Assembly: GCF_014206815.1 (NCBI RefSeq)
Contig: NZ_JACHNP010000003.1
Coordinates: 1-64,000, forward strand
Direction of reading: 5' to 3'
Source: Xanthomonas sp. F10
GTDB lineage: Bacteria > Pseudomonadota > Gammaproteobacteria > Xanthomonadales > Xanthomonadaceae
Length of the DNA: 64,000 nt
Below the pieces are notes generated by a model, which was not told the origin of the DNA, did not search any database, and saw nothing but the letters and a program-made list of their open reading frames with translations. The first letter of the stretch is position 1. Each line of letters begins with the position of its first letter. The position numbers were made by a program, and so were the translations under genes. Positions 17,194 through 27,322 of the stretch are shown in pieces.

Positions 17194-18167
17194 GCCGCCC
17201 TCACGCTGACGTCGCCCGCATGCACGAGCTGCTCGCCGTCGGCGAACGCCACCCGCAGCGCGCCGTCCTCGGCCAATCCCAACGCCGTGCCTTCGCGCAC
17301 CTGGCCGCCATCGTCGATGCGCACGGCGCGTCCGGCCAGCAGATCCAGCGCGGCGTAGCGCGGCAGGAATGGCGCCAGCCCTTCCGCGTCAAACAGCGCC
17401 AGCGCCGGCAACAGCTGCGACAGCACCGCCGCGGCGATCGCGTTACGCGATACCGCGCCATCGGCCAGCCGGGTCAGGTCGGTCCACGGCTGATCGATCT
17501 CCGCGGCGCTGGCCGCCGGCATCGCCACGTTCAGACCCAGGCCGATCACCGCCCGCGCCGGCCCGGCGAACTCACCGCCGCCTTCCACCAGCAGGCCGCC
17601 CAGCTTGCGCCCGTCGGCCAGCAGGTCGTTCGGCCACTTCAGCCCGACCGTCGCGAAGCCGGCCGCACGCAGGGCTTCGGCCACCGCCACGCCGGCCGCC
17701 AGGCTCAGGCCGCCCAGCCGGCCCAGCCCGCCCTGGAAGCTGCGCGCCACCGACAGGTACAGGTGCGCCGCCAGCGGCGAGGCCCAGACCCGGCCGCGGC
17801 GGCCACGGCCGCCGGTCTGGCGCTCGGCCAGCAGGACCTCGCTGCCCTGCGCCAGCGCCGGCCGCTGCAGCAGGGTGGTGTTGCTGGAGACCAGGCTCCA
17901 GGCGACCTCCAGCCCGGCCAGTTCGGTGCGGGCCGGCCCGCTCAGCCCGGCCCGGATCGCCGCGGCGTCGAGCAGTTCCAGCGGCCGCGCCAGGCCATAG
18001 CCCTCGCCGGCCCGGCCCTCGATCTCCACCCCGGCCGCGCGCAGCGCCTGAATGCGCTTCCATACCGCCGCCCGGGTCAAGCCGCAGGCGCGCGCCAGGG
18101 CATCGCCGGACACGGGGCCCTGGCTGAGCCTGGCCAACAGTTCGCGCTCGTCCAACGCCGGTTCCAT
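17190..18167 (-). CDS. birA: Biotin ligase / biotin operon repressor BirA
   Basis: Bifunctional protein that makes biotinyl-AMP, biotinylates the carboxylase carrier protein and represses biotin genes. 325 residues: winged helix-turn-helix (about 8-62, 'SGDALARACGLTRAAVWKRI'), catalytic domain with the biotinyl-AMP loop GGRGRRGRVW (119-128) and KWPNDLL, and a C-terminal SH3-like domain. The presence of the winged helix means regulation as well as catalysis. A start nine codons upstream is possible, but the chosen ATG begins at the usual length. Confidence 0.95.
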   Translation of the reverse strand: MEPALDERELLARLSQGPVSGDALARACGLTRAAVWKRIQALRAAGVEIEGRAGEGYGLARPLELLDAAAIRAGLSGPARTELAGLEVAWSLVSSNTTLLQRPALAQGSEVLLAERQTGGRGRRGRVWASPLAAHLYLSVARSFQGGLGRLGGLSLAAGVAVAEALRAAGFATVGLKWPNDLLADGRKLGGLLVEGGGEFAGPARAVIGLGLNVAMPAASAAEIDQPWTDLTRLADGAVSRNAIAAAVLSQLLPALALFDAEGLAPFLPRYAALDLLAGRAVRIDDGGQVREGTALGLAEDGALRVAFADGEQLVHAGDVSVRAA

Positions 18168-18318
18168 CGCCTCGTTTCGCCCCTGGGCGCGCAACGGCGC
18201 GACCTCGTAAACCGAAAAGTATGCGGCAACGCCCTCCGGGCGCCCAGGGCCGGATCCTGCAGCGGGTGAAAACCGCGTTAGAATCGGGATTCACCGCCGC
18301 TCGCCCTGGATGCCGACG

Positions 18319-18591
18319 ATGCGCCGTTCCCTGTCCTGCCTGCTCCTGTTGCTGCTGCCACTGGCTGCCGCCCACGCGTCCAACGTGCTGGCGGAGAAGC
18401 CGCACACCGACTGCACGTACGGCGACGCGGCCGATGCCGACAGCACGCCGACGCGTCCGCCGACGACGCATGCGCCCGCCTCCACCGGCAAGCCGACCTC
18501 GACCACCACGGGCGGCGGCAGCGACAGCGACCTGGTGCCGCGCATGCGCATGCCGAAGTGGCACAGCTTCCTGCCGGGGATGTTCCGCTGA
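18319..18591 (+). CDS. Small hypothetical secreted protein
   Basis: 90-residue protein with a clear signal peptide (MRRSLSCLLLLLLPLAAAHA) and a disordered Thr/Pro/Asp-rich mature part ending 'MPKWHSFLPGMFR'. An ATG three codons earlier is possible. It is not recognised. Its 3' end overlaps the start of mtfA, so the two are probably co-translated. Confidence 0.7.
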   Translation: MRRSLSCLLLLLLPLAAAHASNVLAEKPHTDCTYGDAADADSTPTRPPTTHAPASTGKPTSTTTGGGSDSDLVPRMRMPKWHSFLPGMFR

Positions 18592-19346
18592 TTCCACGCT
18601 GGCTGCGCGGGCTGTGGCCCACGCCCGCCGCCATCGATGATGCGACCTGGCACGCCGTGCGCCGCGACTGCGCCTGGGTCGCCGCCCTGGATGCGCCGCG
18701 CGAACAGCGGCTGCGCGCGCTGGCCAGCGCATTCCTGCACCGCAAGACCATCTCGCCGCTGGGCGGCCTGCAGTTGGATGCCCGGCAGTGCGGTTTGCTT
18801 GCCGCCCTGTGCTGCCTACCGCTGCTGGAGTACGGCGTCGGCGGCATGAGCGGCTGGTCGCAGTTGCTGGTCTACCCGGACGCGTTCCGCGTGCAGCGCA
18901 GCCATGTCGACGCGGCCGGCGTCCTGCACGAGTGGGAAGACGAGTTGATCGGTGAATCCTGGGACAGCGGCCCGTTGGTCCTGTCCTGGGCCGACGTCCA
19001 GGCCGACCTGGACGATCCGCGTGCCGGCTACTGCGTGGCCGTGCACGAGATGGCGCACAAGCTCGACGTGCTCGACGGCGCCCTGGACGGCACGCCGCTG
19101 TTGCCGCGCGCCTGGCAGCGGCAGTGGGCCGACGATTTCCAGCGCAGCTACGACGCCTTCTGCGCACGCGTGGACCGCGGCCGCGCCAGCGAGATCGACG
19201 CCTACGCCGCCGAAGCGCCGGAAGAGTTCTTCGCCGTGGTCAGCGAATACCACTTCTCCGCGCCGGAGCGCCTGCAGCGCGAGATGCCCGAGGTGGCCGC
19301 GCATCTGGTGCGGTTCTATGGGCCGTCGCCGTTTGCTACCAACTAA
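18558..19346 (+). CDS. mtfA: M90 zinc peptidase MtfA (DUF980)
   Basis: Cytosolic metallopeptidase of 262 residues. The zinc motif HEMAH is at residues 163-167 (VHEMAHKLD) and the downstream Glu is in 'APEEFFAVVSEYHF', both characteristic of the M90/MtfA family; a Trp/Leu-rich N-terminus carries 'SPLGGLQLD'. In E. coli MtfA binds the repressor Mlc and affects glucose-PTS control; whether a Mlc homologue exists here is not visible. The start is a GTG overlapping the previous gene by 34 bp; the exact start is uncertain. Confidence 0.92.
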   Translation: MAQLPAGDVPLIPRWLRGLWPTPAAIDDATWHAVRRDCAWVAALDAPREQRLRALASAFLHRKTISPLGGLQLDARQCGLLAALCCLPLLEYGVGGMSGWSQLLVYPDAFRVQRSHVDAAGVLHEWEDELIGESWDSGPLVLSWADVQADLDDPRAGYCVAVHEMAHKLDVLDGALDGTPLLPRAWQRQWADDFQRSYDAFCARVDRGRASEIDAYAAEAPEEFFAVVSEYHFSAPERLQREMPEVAAHLVRFYGPSPFATN

Positions 19347-19678
19347 GCCGCGATCGCGTTTCCAGGCATTGCGTCAGTGACAAGGAACGGCCTTCGCCGC
19401 GATGAATGCGATGCAGCACGCGGTACGGGAGCCGAGGGCGGACAGCGTCGGGACTGAAGTCCCTCCCACAGTGCACTCGCGATGCCGGCCGCGCACGCAG
19501 TGGAAGTGACCTCAGTGCACATGCCTGCATCCGTCACGCTCGCCCCGGACGCAAGGCGCACCGTAGGAGCGGCGTCAGTCGCGACGCGCTTTACCGGGAA
19601 CATCCTGTCGCGGCTGAAGCCGCTCCTACGGGGCGTGTCCCGAATGATCATGAGGTGACCTTCGCCGCGAAGAACGCA
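19347..19678. other. Gene-free interval between converging genes, rich in repeats
   Basis: Holds a GGGACTTCAGTCCC-type palindrome (19450-19472, reverse orientation) and a REP-like element (19562-19631). No credible gene in either strand. Confidence 0.6.
19562..19631. repeat. REP-like palindrome (GTAGGAGCGGC family)
   Basis: Left arm GTAGGAGCGGCGTCAGTCGCGAC has diverged from the right arm CTGTCGCGGCTGAAGCCGCTCCTACG, so the hairpin is imperfect. It lies downstream of both mtfA and the DUF1501 gene, which converge. Confidence 0.8.
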
Positions 19679-20869
19679 TCACACCAACTTCAAATCCCGC
19701 GCATGCGCCTGCGGGAACACCTTCTGCAGTTGCGTCGGCGACAAGCCCCACATGCGGCCGAGCAGGCCGGCGAACATGTCGCGGTAGTTGGTCAGCACCG
19801 GGTAGTCGCGGTCCTGGAACAACTTGTCCTTGCTCACCGCCACCTGCTCGCCGGCGATGCGACCGCCGTTGACCCCGCCGCCCAGCACCCAGTACGTGGT
19901 GCCGTGGCCGTGGTCGGTGCCCTTGTCGCCGTTCTCGCGGAAGGTGCGGCCGAACTCGGACAGCACCACCACCACGGTATTGCGCCACTCCGGCCCCAGC
20001 GCCTCGGCATAGGCCGACAGCCCCTCGGACAGGTTGGCCAGGTTGTTGGCCAGCGCGCCATCAGTGCTGCCCTGGTTGACGTGCGTGTCCCAGCCGCCGA
20101 CATCGACGAAGCCGAGCCGGTAGCGCTCGCGCATCAGCGTGGCGATGCGGCGGGTTTCGTCGGCGAAGGTGCGCGCGCTGGCGGCGCCGCGGTTGGCCTG
20201 CTGCATTTCGTCGCGCAGGGCCTGCGAGACCTGCTGGCGCAGCGCCAGGCCGTCGTGCGCGGCGCTGGCCAACTGCGTGCCGTGATACATGCCGGCGAGG
20301 ATATCGGCCTGGCGCTGGTCGAAGGCCGGGGTCGGATTGCGCTTGAGCGAGAGATTGGGAATGTCGCCGCCGCCCTGGAAACTCAGCGGCAGCGAATCGG
20401 TGAAGGCGATCGATGGCGTGCCGGTGGCCACCTGCGACAGCCGCGCCAGGAAGCCGGTGCGATAGTCGCTGCGTTGCCCGGCCGGCTGCCCGGCCTCGAT
20501 GCTGTCCTGGGTCTCGAAGTGGCTGCGCGACAGGTCGTCGGTGCCGGCGAACGGCACGAACGCCAGTTGCTTGTCGTTCCACAACGGCAGCAGCGTGTCG
20601 CGCAGCCGCGGGTTCAGGCCCCACTGCGTATCCAGCGCAATGGCGCTGTTGGGATTGGCCTGATCCGGCTTGGCGATCGCCAGGCTCGGCCGCGAGGCGT
20701 AGTAGAAATCGCTGGCGTAGGGCACCAGCAGGTTGTTGCAGTCGTAGCCGCCGCGCAGGAACACCACCAACAGGCGCGGCGACGGCGCAGGCGCGGCGAA
20801 CAGGCGCCCGGCGAACGGCAGGCTCGCCGCGGCGGCGGCGGACGCGAGCAGGAAGCGGCGACGGTGCAT
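19679..20869 (-). CDS. DUF1501 family protein with Tat signal
   Basis: 396-residue exported protein. The N-terminus MHRRRFLLASAAAAASLPFAG is a twin-arginine signal, implying export in folded state. The body has the DUF1501 hallmarks 'LVVFLRGGYDCNNLLVPY', 'VGGWDTHVNQG', 'VVVLSEFGRTFRENGD' and 'GTDHGHGTTYWVLGG', which resemble the metal sites of the alkaline phosphatase/sulfatase superfamily. It lies 29 bp after a DUF1800 gene, the usual partner; the pair is widespread and functionally unassigned. GGAG stands seven bases before the ATG. Confidence 0.92.
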   Translation of the reverse strand: MHRRRFLLASAAAAASLPFAGRLFAAPAPSPRLLVVFLRGGYDCNNLLVPYASDFYYASRPSLAIAKPDQANPNSAIALDTQWGLNPRLRDTLLPLWNDKQLAFVPFAGTDDLSRSHFETQDSIEAGQPAGQRSDYRTGFLARLSQVATGTPSIAFTDSLPLSFQGGGDIPNLSLKRNPTPAFDQRQADILAGMYHGTQLASAAHDGLALRQQVSQALRDEMQQANRGAASARTFADETRRIATLMRERYRLGFVDVGGWDTHVNQGSTDGALANNLANLSEGLSAYAEALGPEWRNTVVVVLSEFGRTFRENGDKGTDHGHGTTYWVLGGGVNGGRIAGEQVAVSKDKLFQDRDYPVLTNYRDMFAGLLGRMWGLSPTQLQKVFPQAHARDLKLV

Positions 20870-20898
20870 GACGGATCTCCGTGCGGCGCAGGCCGCAG

Positions 20899-22485
<1,587 letters not shown>

Positions 22486-22697
22486 GCGGGGCTCCTGGAC
22501 GAAAAGCGGCGTGAAGACCGGCGCAGTATCGCCAGCTGGACGCCGGTCGCGTTAAGCCACTGTCGAAACGGCGGCAGGCATTTGCACGGGATTCACCTGC
22601 TGCTGCGGTGCAGCGGTGCTGGCCCAGGTGAGCCCGGCGCGGTTGGCAGGGCGCAGCGGGATGCCGATCCCGGACCGGCGCCGAGGCGTCGCTGCGC

Positions 22698-24113
22698 CTA
22701 CAACCCCGGCGGCAAGGTGACCAGGAAGCGCGCCCCGCCCAGTTCCTCGGAGCGGCTGACCTGCAGTTCGCCGCGGTAGCCCTTGACCAGGTCCTGCACG
22801 ATCGCCAGGCCGATGCCGTGGCCGTGCACGCGCTCGTCGCCGCGCACGCCGCGCTGCAGGATGTGCGCCACTTCCTCCGGCGCGATGCCGGGGCCGTCGT
22901 CCTCCACCGCGATGATCAGGCCGGCGCGGCGGCTGCCGGCGGCCGGTTCCGGGCGCACGCTCAGCAGCACCCGCCGGCGCGCCCACTTGAACGCGTTCTC
23001 CAGCAGGTTGCCGAGCAGTTCCTGCAGATCGCCGGGTTCGCCATGGAAGCGCGCGCTCGGCTCGATGTCGAACTCGCACAGCACGCCCTTGGCCGCGTAG
23101 ACCTTCTCCAGGCCGCGCACGATCTCTTCGGCGTTGGGCTCGATCGGCAGCGGCGCGGCGAACAGCTTGTGGCCGCTGGAGGCGGCACGGGCCAACTGGT
23201 AGGACACCAAGTTGTTCATGCGCCGCAGCTGCACGTCCAGCTCTTCGCGCAGCTCCGGCCCCTGCGCACCGCTGTCGAGCTGGGTGCGCAGTACCGCCAG
23301 CGGCGTCTTCAGGCTGTGCGCCAGGTCGGCCAGGGTGTTGCGCTGGCGGTCCAGGTTCTCGCGCTCGCTCTCGATGAAGGCGTTGATGCTGTCGGTCAGC
23401 GGTTCCAGCTCGCGCGGGTGGCGATCGCCCATGCGCACCGCTTCGCCGCGCTGCACCTTGGTCAGTTCGTTGATCACCCGCCGCAGCGGGCGCAGGCTCC
23501 ACTGCAGGATGAAGGCCTGCAGCACCAGCAGGATCAGGCCGGCGCCGCCGAGGTTGAACCACACCCGGCCGCGGAACACGCGCAGCTGCGCGCCCAGCGC
23601 GCGGGTGTCTTCCATGATGTAGATGGTGACCGGGGTTTCCTTGTCACGGCGCACGTAGGCCAGGCCGATGCCGTAGCGGTAGACCTCGCCTTCGCTGCCG
23701 TCGATCTGGGTCATCGGCCAGGGCCCGTCGAAGGTTTCCTGGCGCGGTTCGAGCATGCCGCCGCGCGGCGGCAGCGGGCCTTCGCTGGACATCGAGATCC
23801 AGCGCTCGTTGGGCATCACGATCTGCGCGTACAGGCCGCTGCCCGGCCGGTCGAAATGCGGGTCCGGCGGCGGCTTGTCGTTGTTGATGTACAGCGAACC
23901 GTCGCGGGCGACGTCGATGTTGTTGGCGTAGGCGGTGGCGTAGCTCTTCAGGCGCTCGCGCAGGTTGCTCAGCGCGGTGTCGGCGAAGGCCTGGTCCAGT
24001 GCGTAACCTGCGGCAGCCAGAAACGCCAGCAGACTGAGGCTGGCGGCGAGCAGCTGGCGCGCCTGCAGCGAACGCGGGCGCCAGCGCTTGTACCACCTGG
24101 GTCGTGCCGCCAC
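22698..24113 (-). CDS. phoQ: Sensor histidine kinase PhoQ
   Basis: 471-residue membrane sensor. TM1 about 20-38, periplasmic sensor about 40-185 with acidic patches, TM2 about 187-206, HAMP, DHp domain with LADLAHSLKTPLAVL (phospho-acceptor His266) and a C-terminal HATPase domain with 'LLENAFKWA' and 'GHGIGLAIVQDL'. The LAHSLKTP form of the H-box is typical of PhoQ. In Xanthomonas PhoPQ responds to low divalent cations and antimicrobial peptides and supports virulence; that is family knowledge. It follows phoP by 37 bp. Confidence 0.94.
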   Translation of the reverse strand: MAARPRWYKRWRPRSLQARQLLAASLSLLAFLAAAGYALDQAFADTALSNLRERLKSYATAYANNIDVARDGSLYINNDKPPPDPHFDRPGSGLYAQIVMPNERWISMSSEGPLPPRGGMLEPRQETFDGPWPMTQIDGSEGEVYRYGIGLAYVRRDKETPVTIYIMEDTRALGAQLRVFRGRVWFNLGGAGLILLVLQAFILQWSLRPLRRVINELTKVQRGEAVRMGDRHPRELEPLTDSINAFIESERENLDRQRNTLADLAHSLKTPLAVLRTQLDSGAQGPELREELDVQLRRMNNLVSYQLARAASSGHKLFAAPLPIEPNAEEIVRGLEKVYAAKGVLCEFDIEPSARFHGEPGDLQELLGNLLENAFKWARRRVLLSVRPEPAAGSRRAGLIIAVEDDGPGIAPEEVAHILQRGVRGDERVHGHGIGLAIVQDLVKGYRGELQVSRSEELGGARFLVTLPPGL

Positions 24114-24150
24114 GCGGTCGCTTCCTCGGTGTGCTCGCCGGCGCCTGCGA

Positions 24151-24834
24151 TCAGCCTTCGGTGCGCGGAATCGCGAACCGGTAGCCGCGGCCGCGCACGG
24201 TCTCGATCGGCTTCAACTCGCCGTCCGGGTCCAGCTTCTTACGCAGGCGGCCGATGAAGACTTCGAGCACGTTGGAGTCGCGGTCGAAATCCTGCTGGTA
24301 GATATGCTCGGTCAGGTCGGCCTTGGAGACCAGTTCGCCGGCGTGCATCATCAGGTACTCGAGCACCTTGTACTCGTAGCTGGTCAGGTCGACGTTGCTG
24401 CCGCTGACACTGACGGTCTGCGCCGCCAGGTCCAGCGCGACCGGACCGCATTCCAGGGTCGGCTTGCTCCAGCCGGCGGCGCGGCGCAGCAGCGCGTTGA
24501 CGCGCGCCAGCAGCTCTTCGACGTGGAACGGCTTGACCAGGTAGTCGTCTGCGCCCTGCTTGAGGCCTTCGACCTTGTCCTGCCAGCTGGAACGCGCGGT
24601 CAGGATCAGCACCGGAAACTTCTTGCCTTCGTCGCGCAGCGCCTTGATCAACTCCATGCCCGACATCTTCGGCAGGCCGAGATCGATGATGCCCACGTCG
24701 AAGGGCACTTCGCGGCCCATGTACAGGCCTTCCTCGCCGTCCTGCGCCGCATCCACCGCAAAGCCTTCGCGCTTCAGGCGAGCGGCCAGGGTCTCTCGCA
24801 GCGGAGCTTCGTCTTCGACCAGAAGGATACGCAT
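24151..24834 (-). CDS. phoP: Response regulator PhoP
   Basis: 227-residue OmpR-family regulator. Receiver: acidic pocket near residues 7-9, phospho-acceptor Asp51, Thr79 and Lys101 ('DDYLVKPFHVEELL'); winged-helix output from about 128 with 'EVFIGRLRKKLD' and the terminal wing 'ETVRGRGYRF'. Upstream lies a PepSY-domain gene in the same direction (73-bp gap), then the leader region 25301-25715, so the likely order is PepSY-phoP-phoQ. Confidence 0.96.
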   Translation of the reverse strand: MRILLVEDEAPLRETLAARLKREGFAVDAAQDGEEGLYMGREVPFDVGIIDLGLPKMSGMELIKALRDEGKKFPVLILTARSSWQDKVEGLKQGADDYLVKPFHVEELLARVNALLRRAAGWSKPTLECGPVALDLAAQTVSVSGSNVDLTSYEYKVLEYLMMHAGELVSKADLTEHIYQQDFDRDSNVLEVFIGRLRKKLDPDGELKPIETVRGRGYRFAIPRTEG

Positions 24835-24907
24835 GAACTCTCCCTAGTAACTTACAGGTGGCCGGTGGCCGGGGCGGTGTGTGGAACCTGAACCGAACTA
24901 TCCGGAC

Positions 24908-25300
24908 TCACGGGTGATCGTCGCGTGGTGGCTCGGGAGGCTCGCCCGAGCGCGGCGCCCGCGGCGGCGCCGTACGGCCAGGCTGCGGATCGTCCATATA
25001 GCGTACCCGTCCGCGGCCATCCATGTACTTGACGCGGTTGATGTCGCGCCCGTCGAACGGCACGCGTTCGGCACCAAGAATCTGCCCACCGGTGGAACGC
25101 TGCACGCGGCGCACCGCGTCGGACAGCGAGCTGCCGGGATAATCGCGGTTGCGGCCCGCATCGCGCTCCGGCGGCGCCATCACGCCCGGCATGGGCGGCT
25201 GCTGCGCACGGCCATGCCCGGCCGCGACCGACGCCAGCGCGAGCGCGAAGACAGCGGCAAAGCGGTAGTGGCGGGAAGCGGAAGAAGTCACGACGGGCAT
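24908..25300 (-). CDS. PepSY-like periplasmic protein upstream of phoP
   Basis: 130-residue exported protein: signal peptide to about residue 32, a Pro-rich linker, then 'SLSDAVRRVQRSTGGQILGA' and 'RVKYMDGRGRVRYMDD', which match the helix-plus-hairpin of PepSY domains; the C-terminus is Pro/Arg-rich. Small PepSY proteins next to PhoPQ-type systems are often targets or modulators of the sensor. That role is inferred here from position only. Confidence 0.8.
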   Translation of the reverse strand: MPVVTSSASRHYRFAAVFALALASVAAGHGRAQQPPMPGVMAPPERDAGRNRDYPGSSLSDAVRRVQRSTGGQILGAERVPFDGRDINRVKYMDGRGRVRYMDDPQPGRTAPPRAPRSGEPPEPPRDDHP

Positions 25301-25715
25301 CCTAACGGACTGATCGGAAACGTTCAAAACTTGTGAAGCGCGACACCTCGCGGGAATGAAGACGACCTCGAGAAATCGAGGCAAATTCTTGATTTTTCGG
25401 GGTGAATCCGGTCTGAACTTTTCCGGGCGCCACGGGCAACATTCAGTCAAATGAACCTGCGGAGGGCCAATGCAAAGGCCGAGCCAACGGTCTGGAGAGG
25501 CCCTTCGGCAGGTGCTTCGGGGCGTCTCCCGGCGGCTAGAGACTAGCTGCAATATCCTGAACGGAATCCCTGAACGAGATGCAGGGAGCGGGAGACGAGT
25601 CCATCGCTGATGACGCCTGCGCCGCTCCCGGCGCACCCATGAGGAGACGACTGCGATCGGCCCCCGAGCAGGGCAAACGCGTCCCGGGGTTCCGGCTGAG
25701 CACCCGCCGGACAGG
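25301..25715. other. Regulatory/leader region between dusA and the PepSY-phoPQ genes
   Basis: No gene is supported on either strand. It must contain the promoter of the PepSY-phoPQ transcript. A compact hairpin CCTCGA-GAAA-TCGAGG lies at 25368-25383, and the flanks are AT-richer than the average. No recognisable small RNA family was seen. Confidence 0.5.
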
Positions 25716-26741
25716 TCAGGCCGCCGCGCGCGCCGCCCCCTCGGTGACCGCCAACGCCCGCTCCAGCAGCGCCCAGTCCGCGCCCGGCCGGTGCGCGCCT
25801 TCGCTGAGCACCTGGCGGAAGGCACGGCCGCCCGGCTGCCCGTGGAACAGGCCCAGCAGGTGCCGGGTGATGTGCTTGAGCGCCAGACCCTCGGCCAGGC
25901 GCGCCTCGACGTAGGGGCGCAGCGCGCGCAGCAGTTCCGCGCGCGGGCGCAGCGCCGTGCCGGTCAGGGCCGCGTCCAGGCGGTGCAGGACGTAGGGGTC
26001 GTGGTAGGCGGCGCGGCCCAGCATCACCCCGCCCACCGCCTGCAATTGCGCCTGCGCTGTCTCCACCGCGGCCAGTCCGCCGTTGAGCACCACCTGCAAC
26101 TGCGGCCGCTCGCGCTTGAGCCGGTGCGCCCATTCGTAGCGCAGCGGCGGCACTTCGCGGTTCTCCTTGGGCGACAGGCCCTGCAGCCAGGCGTTGCGTG
26201 CATGCACCACGAACAGCCCGCAACCGGCCGCGGCGATCTGGTCGACGAAGGCCAGGAACACCGCATAGTCGTCGTCCTGGTCCACGCCCAGCCGGCATTT
26301 CACCGTCACTGGGATGTCCACCGCCGCGACCATCGCCGCCACGCACTCGGCGACCAGCGCCGGCTCGCGCATCAGGCAGGCACCGAAGCGCCCGGCCTGC
26401 ACCCGGTCGGACGGACAGCCGCAATTGAGGTTGATCTCGTCGTAGCCCCAGTCCTGGCCGATCCGCGCCGCCTGCGCCAGCAGCGCCGGCTCGCTGCCGC
26501 CGAGCTGCAGGGCAAGCGGATGCTCGGACGCATCGAAATCCAGCAACCGTGCGCGATCGCCCAGCACCACCGCATTGGCGTGCACCATCTCGGTGTAGAG
26601 CCGCGCCGACGGCGCCAGCAGCCGGTGGAACACCCGGCAATGCCGGTCAGTCCAGTCCATCATCGGGGCAACGGACAGGCGCAGCGAGGCGGCGTAGCGC
26701 ACGGGGAGGTCGGCGGCGGGGAGCGGAAGCGTCATCGGCAC
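25716..26741 (-). CDS. dusA: tRNA-dihydrouridine(20/20a) synthase DusA
   Basis: Flavoenzyme that reduces U20/U20a in the D-loop of tRNAs using NADPH. 341 residues. The TIM-barrel start 'LSVAPMMDWTDRHCR' and the catalytic segment 'INLNCGCPSDRVQAGRFGAC' (catalytic Cys109) are diagnostic of the DusA branch, as is 'VKCRLGVDQDDDY'. The 5' end of dusA is a known integration site for a family of genomic islands; an AT-richer accessory region does begin just upstream of this gene. Confidence 0.95.
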   Translation of the reverse strand: MPMTLPLPAADLPVRYAASLRLSVAPMMDWTDRHCRVFHRLLAPSARLYTEMVHANAVVLGDRARLLDFDASEHPLALQLGGSEPALLAQAARIGQDWGYDEINLNCGCPSDRVQAGRFGACLMREPALVAECVAAMVAAVDIPVTVKCRLGVDQDDDYAVFLAFVDQIAAAGCGLFVVHARNAWLQGLSPKENREVPPLRYEWAHRLKRERPQLQVVLNGGLAAVETAQAQLQAVGGVMLGRAAYHDPYVLHRLDAALTGTALRPRAELLRALRPYVEARLAEGLALKHITRHLLGLFHGQPGGRAFRQVLSEGAHRPGADWALLERALAVTEGAARAAA

Positions 26742-27322
26742 GGCGGACGGGCGCCGCCGGCCGTCGGCCGCAGCGCCAGGTCATTGGCTTAGGGATCAAT
26801 AGCTTACACCGTCGCCATGAACGCTGCCGGGATCTGCCGACAAAAACGCCCTGGCTGTGGATAGCGGCAAAAGGCGCAAGCTAGATCATATATAAATCAG
26901 TTGCTTGGCTAGCACCCTGCCAGCCAATGGCTAGCGGAATCACCACCTTAATGAGCTACTTGCTGACTGGCGCTATACCTTAAGGTGCTAGTGCCTCTTT
27001 GGCCTGTCATGTAAAGAGAATGAGAAAGAGCAGATCGCGTTCAAAGGGAACTCTGAAGCCTCTTGGAGCGACGAAAATAATCCGCGGCCACGACACAAGA
27101 AGTTTTTTGCACGCACGGTGGAACAGATTGATGATTGACCACCAAAGGAATCCTGCACGTGACATCGCAAACGGGCCAAGTCCTCAAAAGTGCGTGGAGC
27201 TGCCGACCCTAGCGACCCGTGCCGGTGTGGTCGCATCAGCACGAGGCTGAGCTTGTGACGCGGGCGTGCAATCTACGTGTTGCTTGCGCTATGTCAGAGC
27301 ACCAGGCAACCACCCGTTCTGT
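26742..27322. other. Gene-free, AT-richer island boundary
   Basis: About 580 bp with no supported gene. Base composition drops abruptly after about 26,880. The segment 26,900-26,990 carries repeated GGCTAGC words and an inverted repeat CACCTTAA (26944-26951)/TTAAGGTG (26980-26987), possible traces of an integration or mobile-element end. The short frames here lack ribosome sites and motifs. Confidence 0.55.

Noticed and set aside
19343..19651. 102-codon minus-strand frame between mtfA and the DUF1501 gene
   Set aside because: It runs through REP-like repeats and has no ribosome site or motif.
26988..27250. Short frames on both strands in the AT-rich island edge
   Set aside because: No ribosome site, no motif and no consistent codon pattern.
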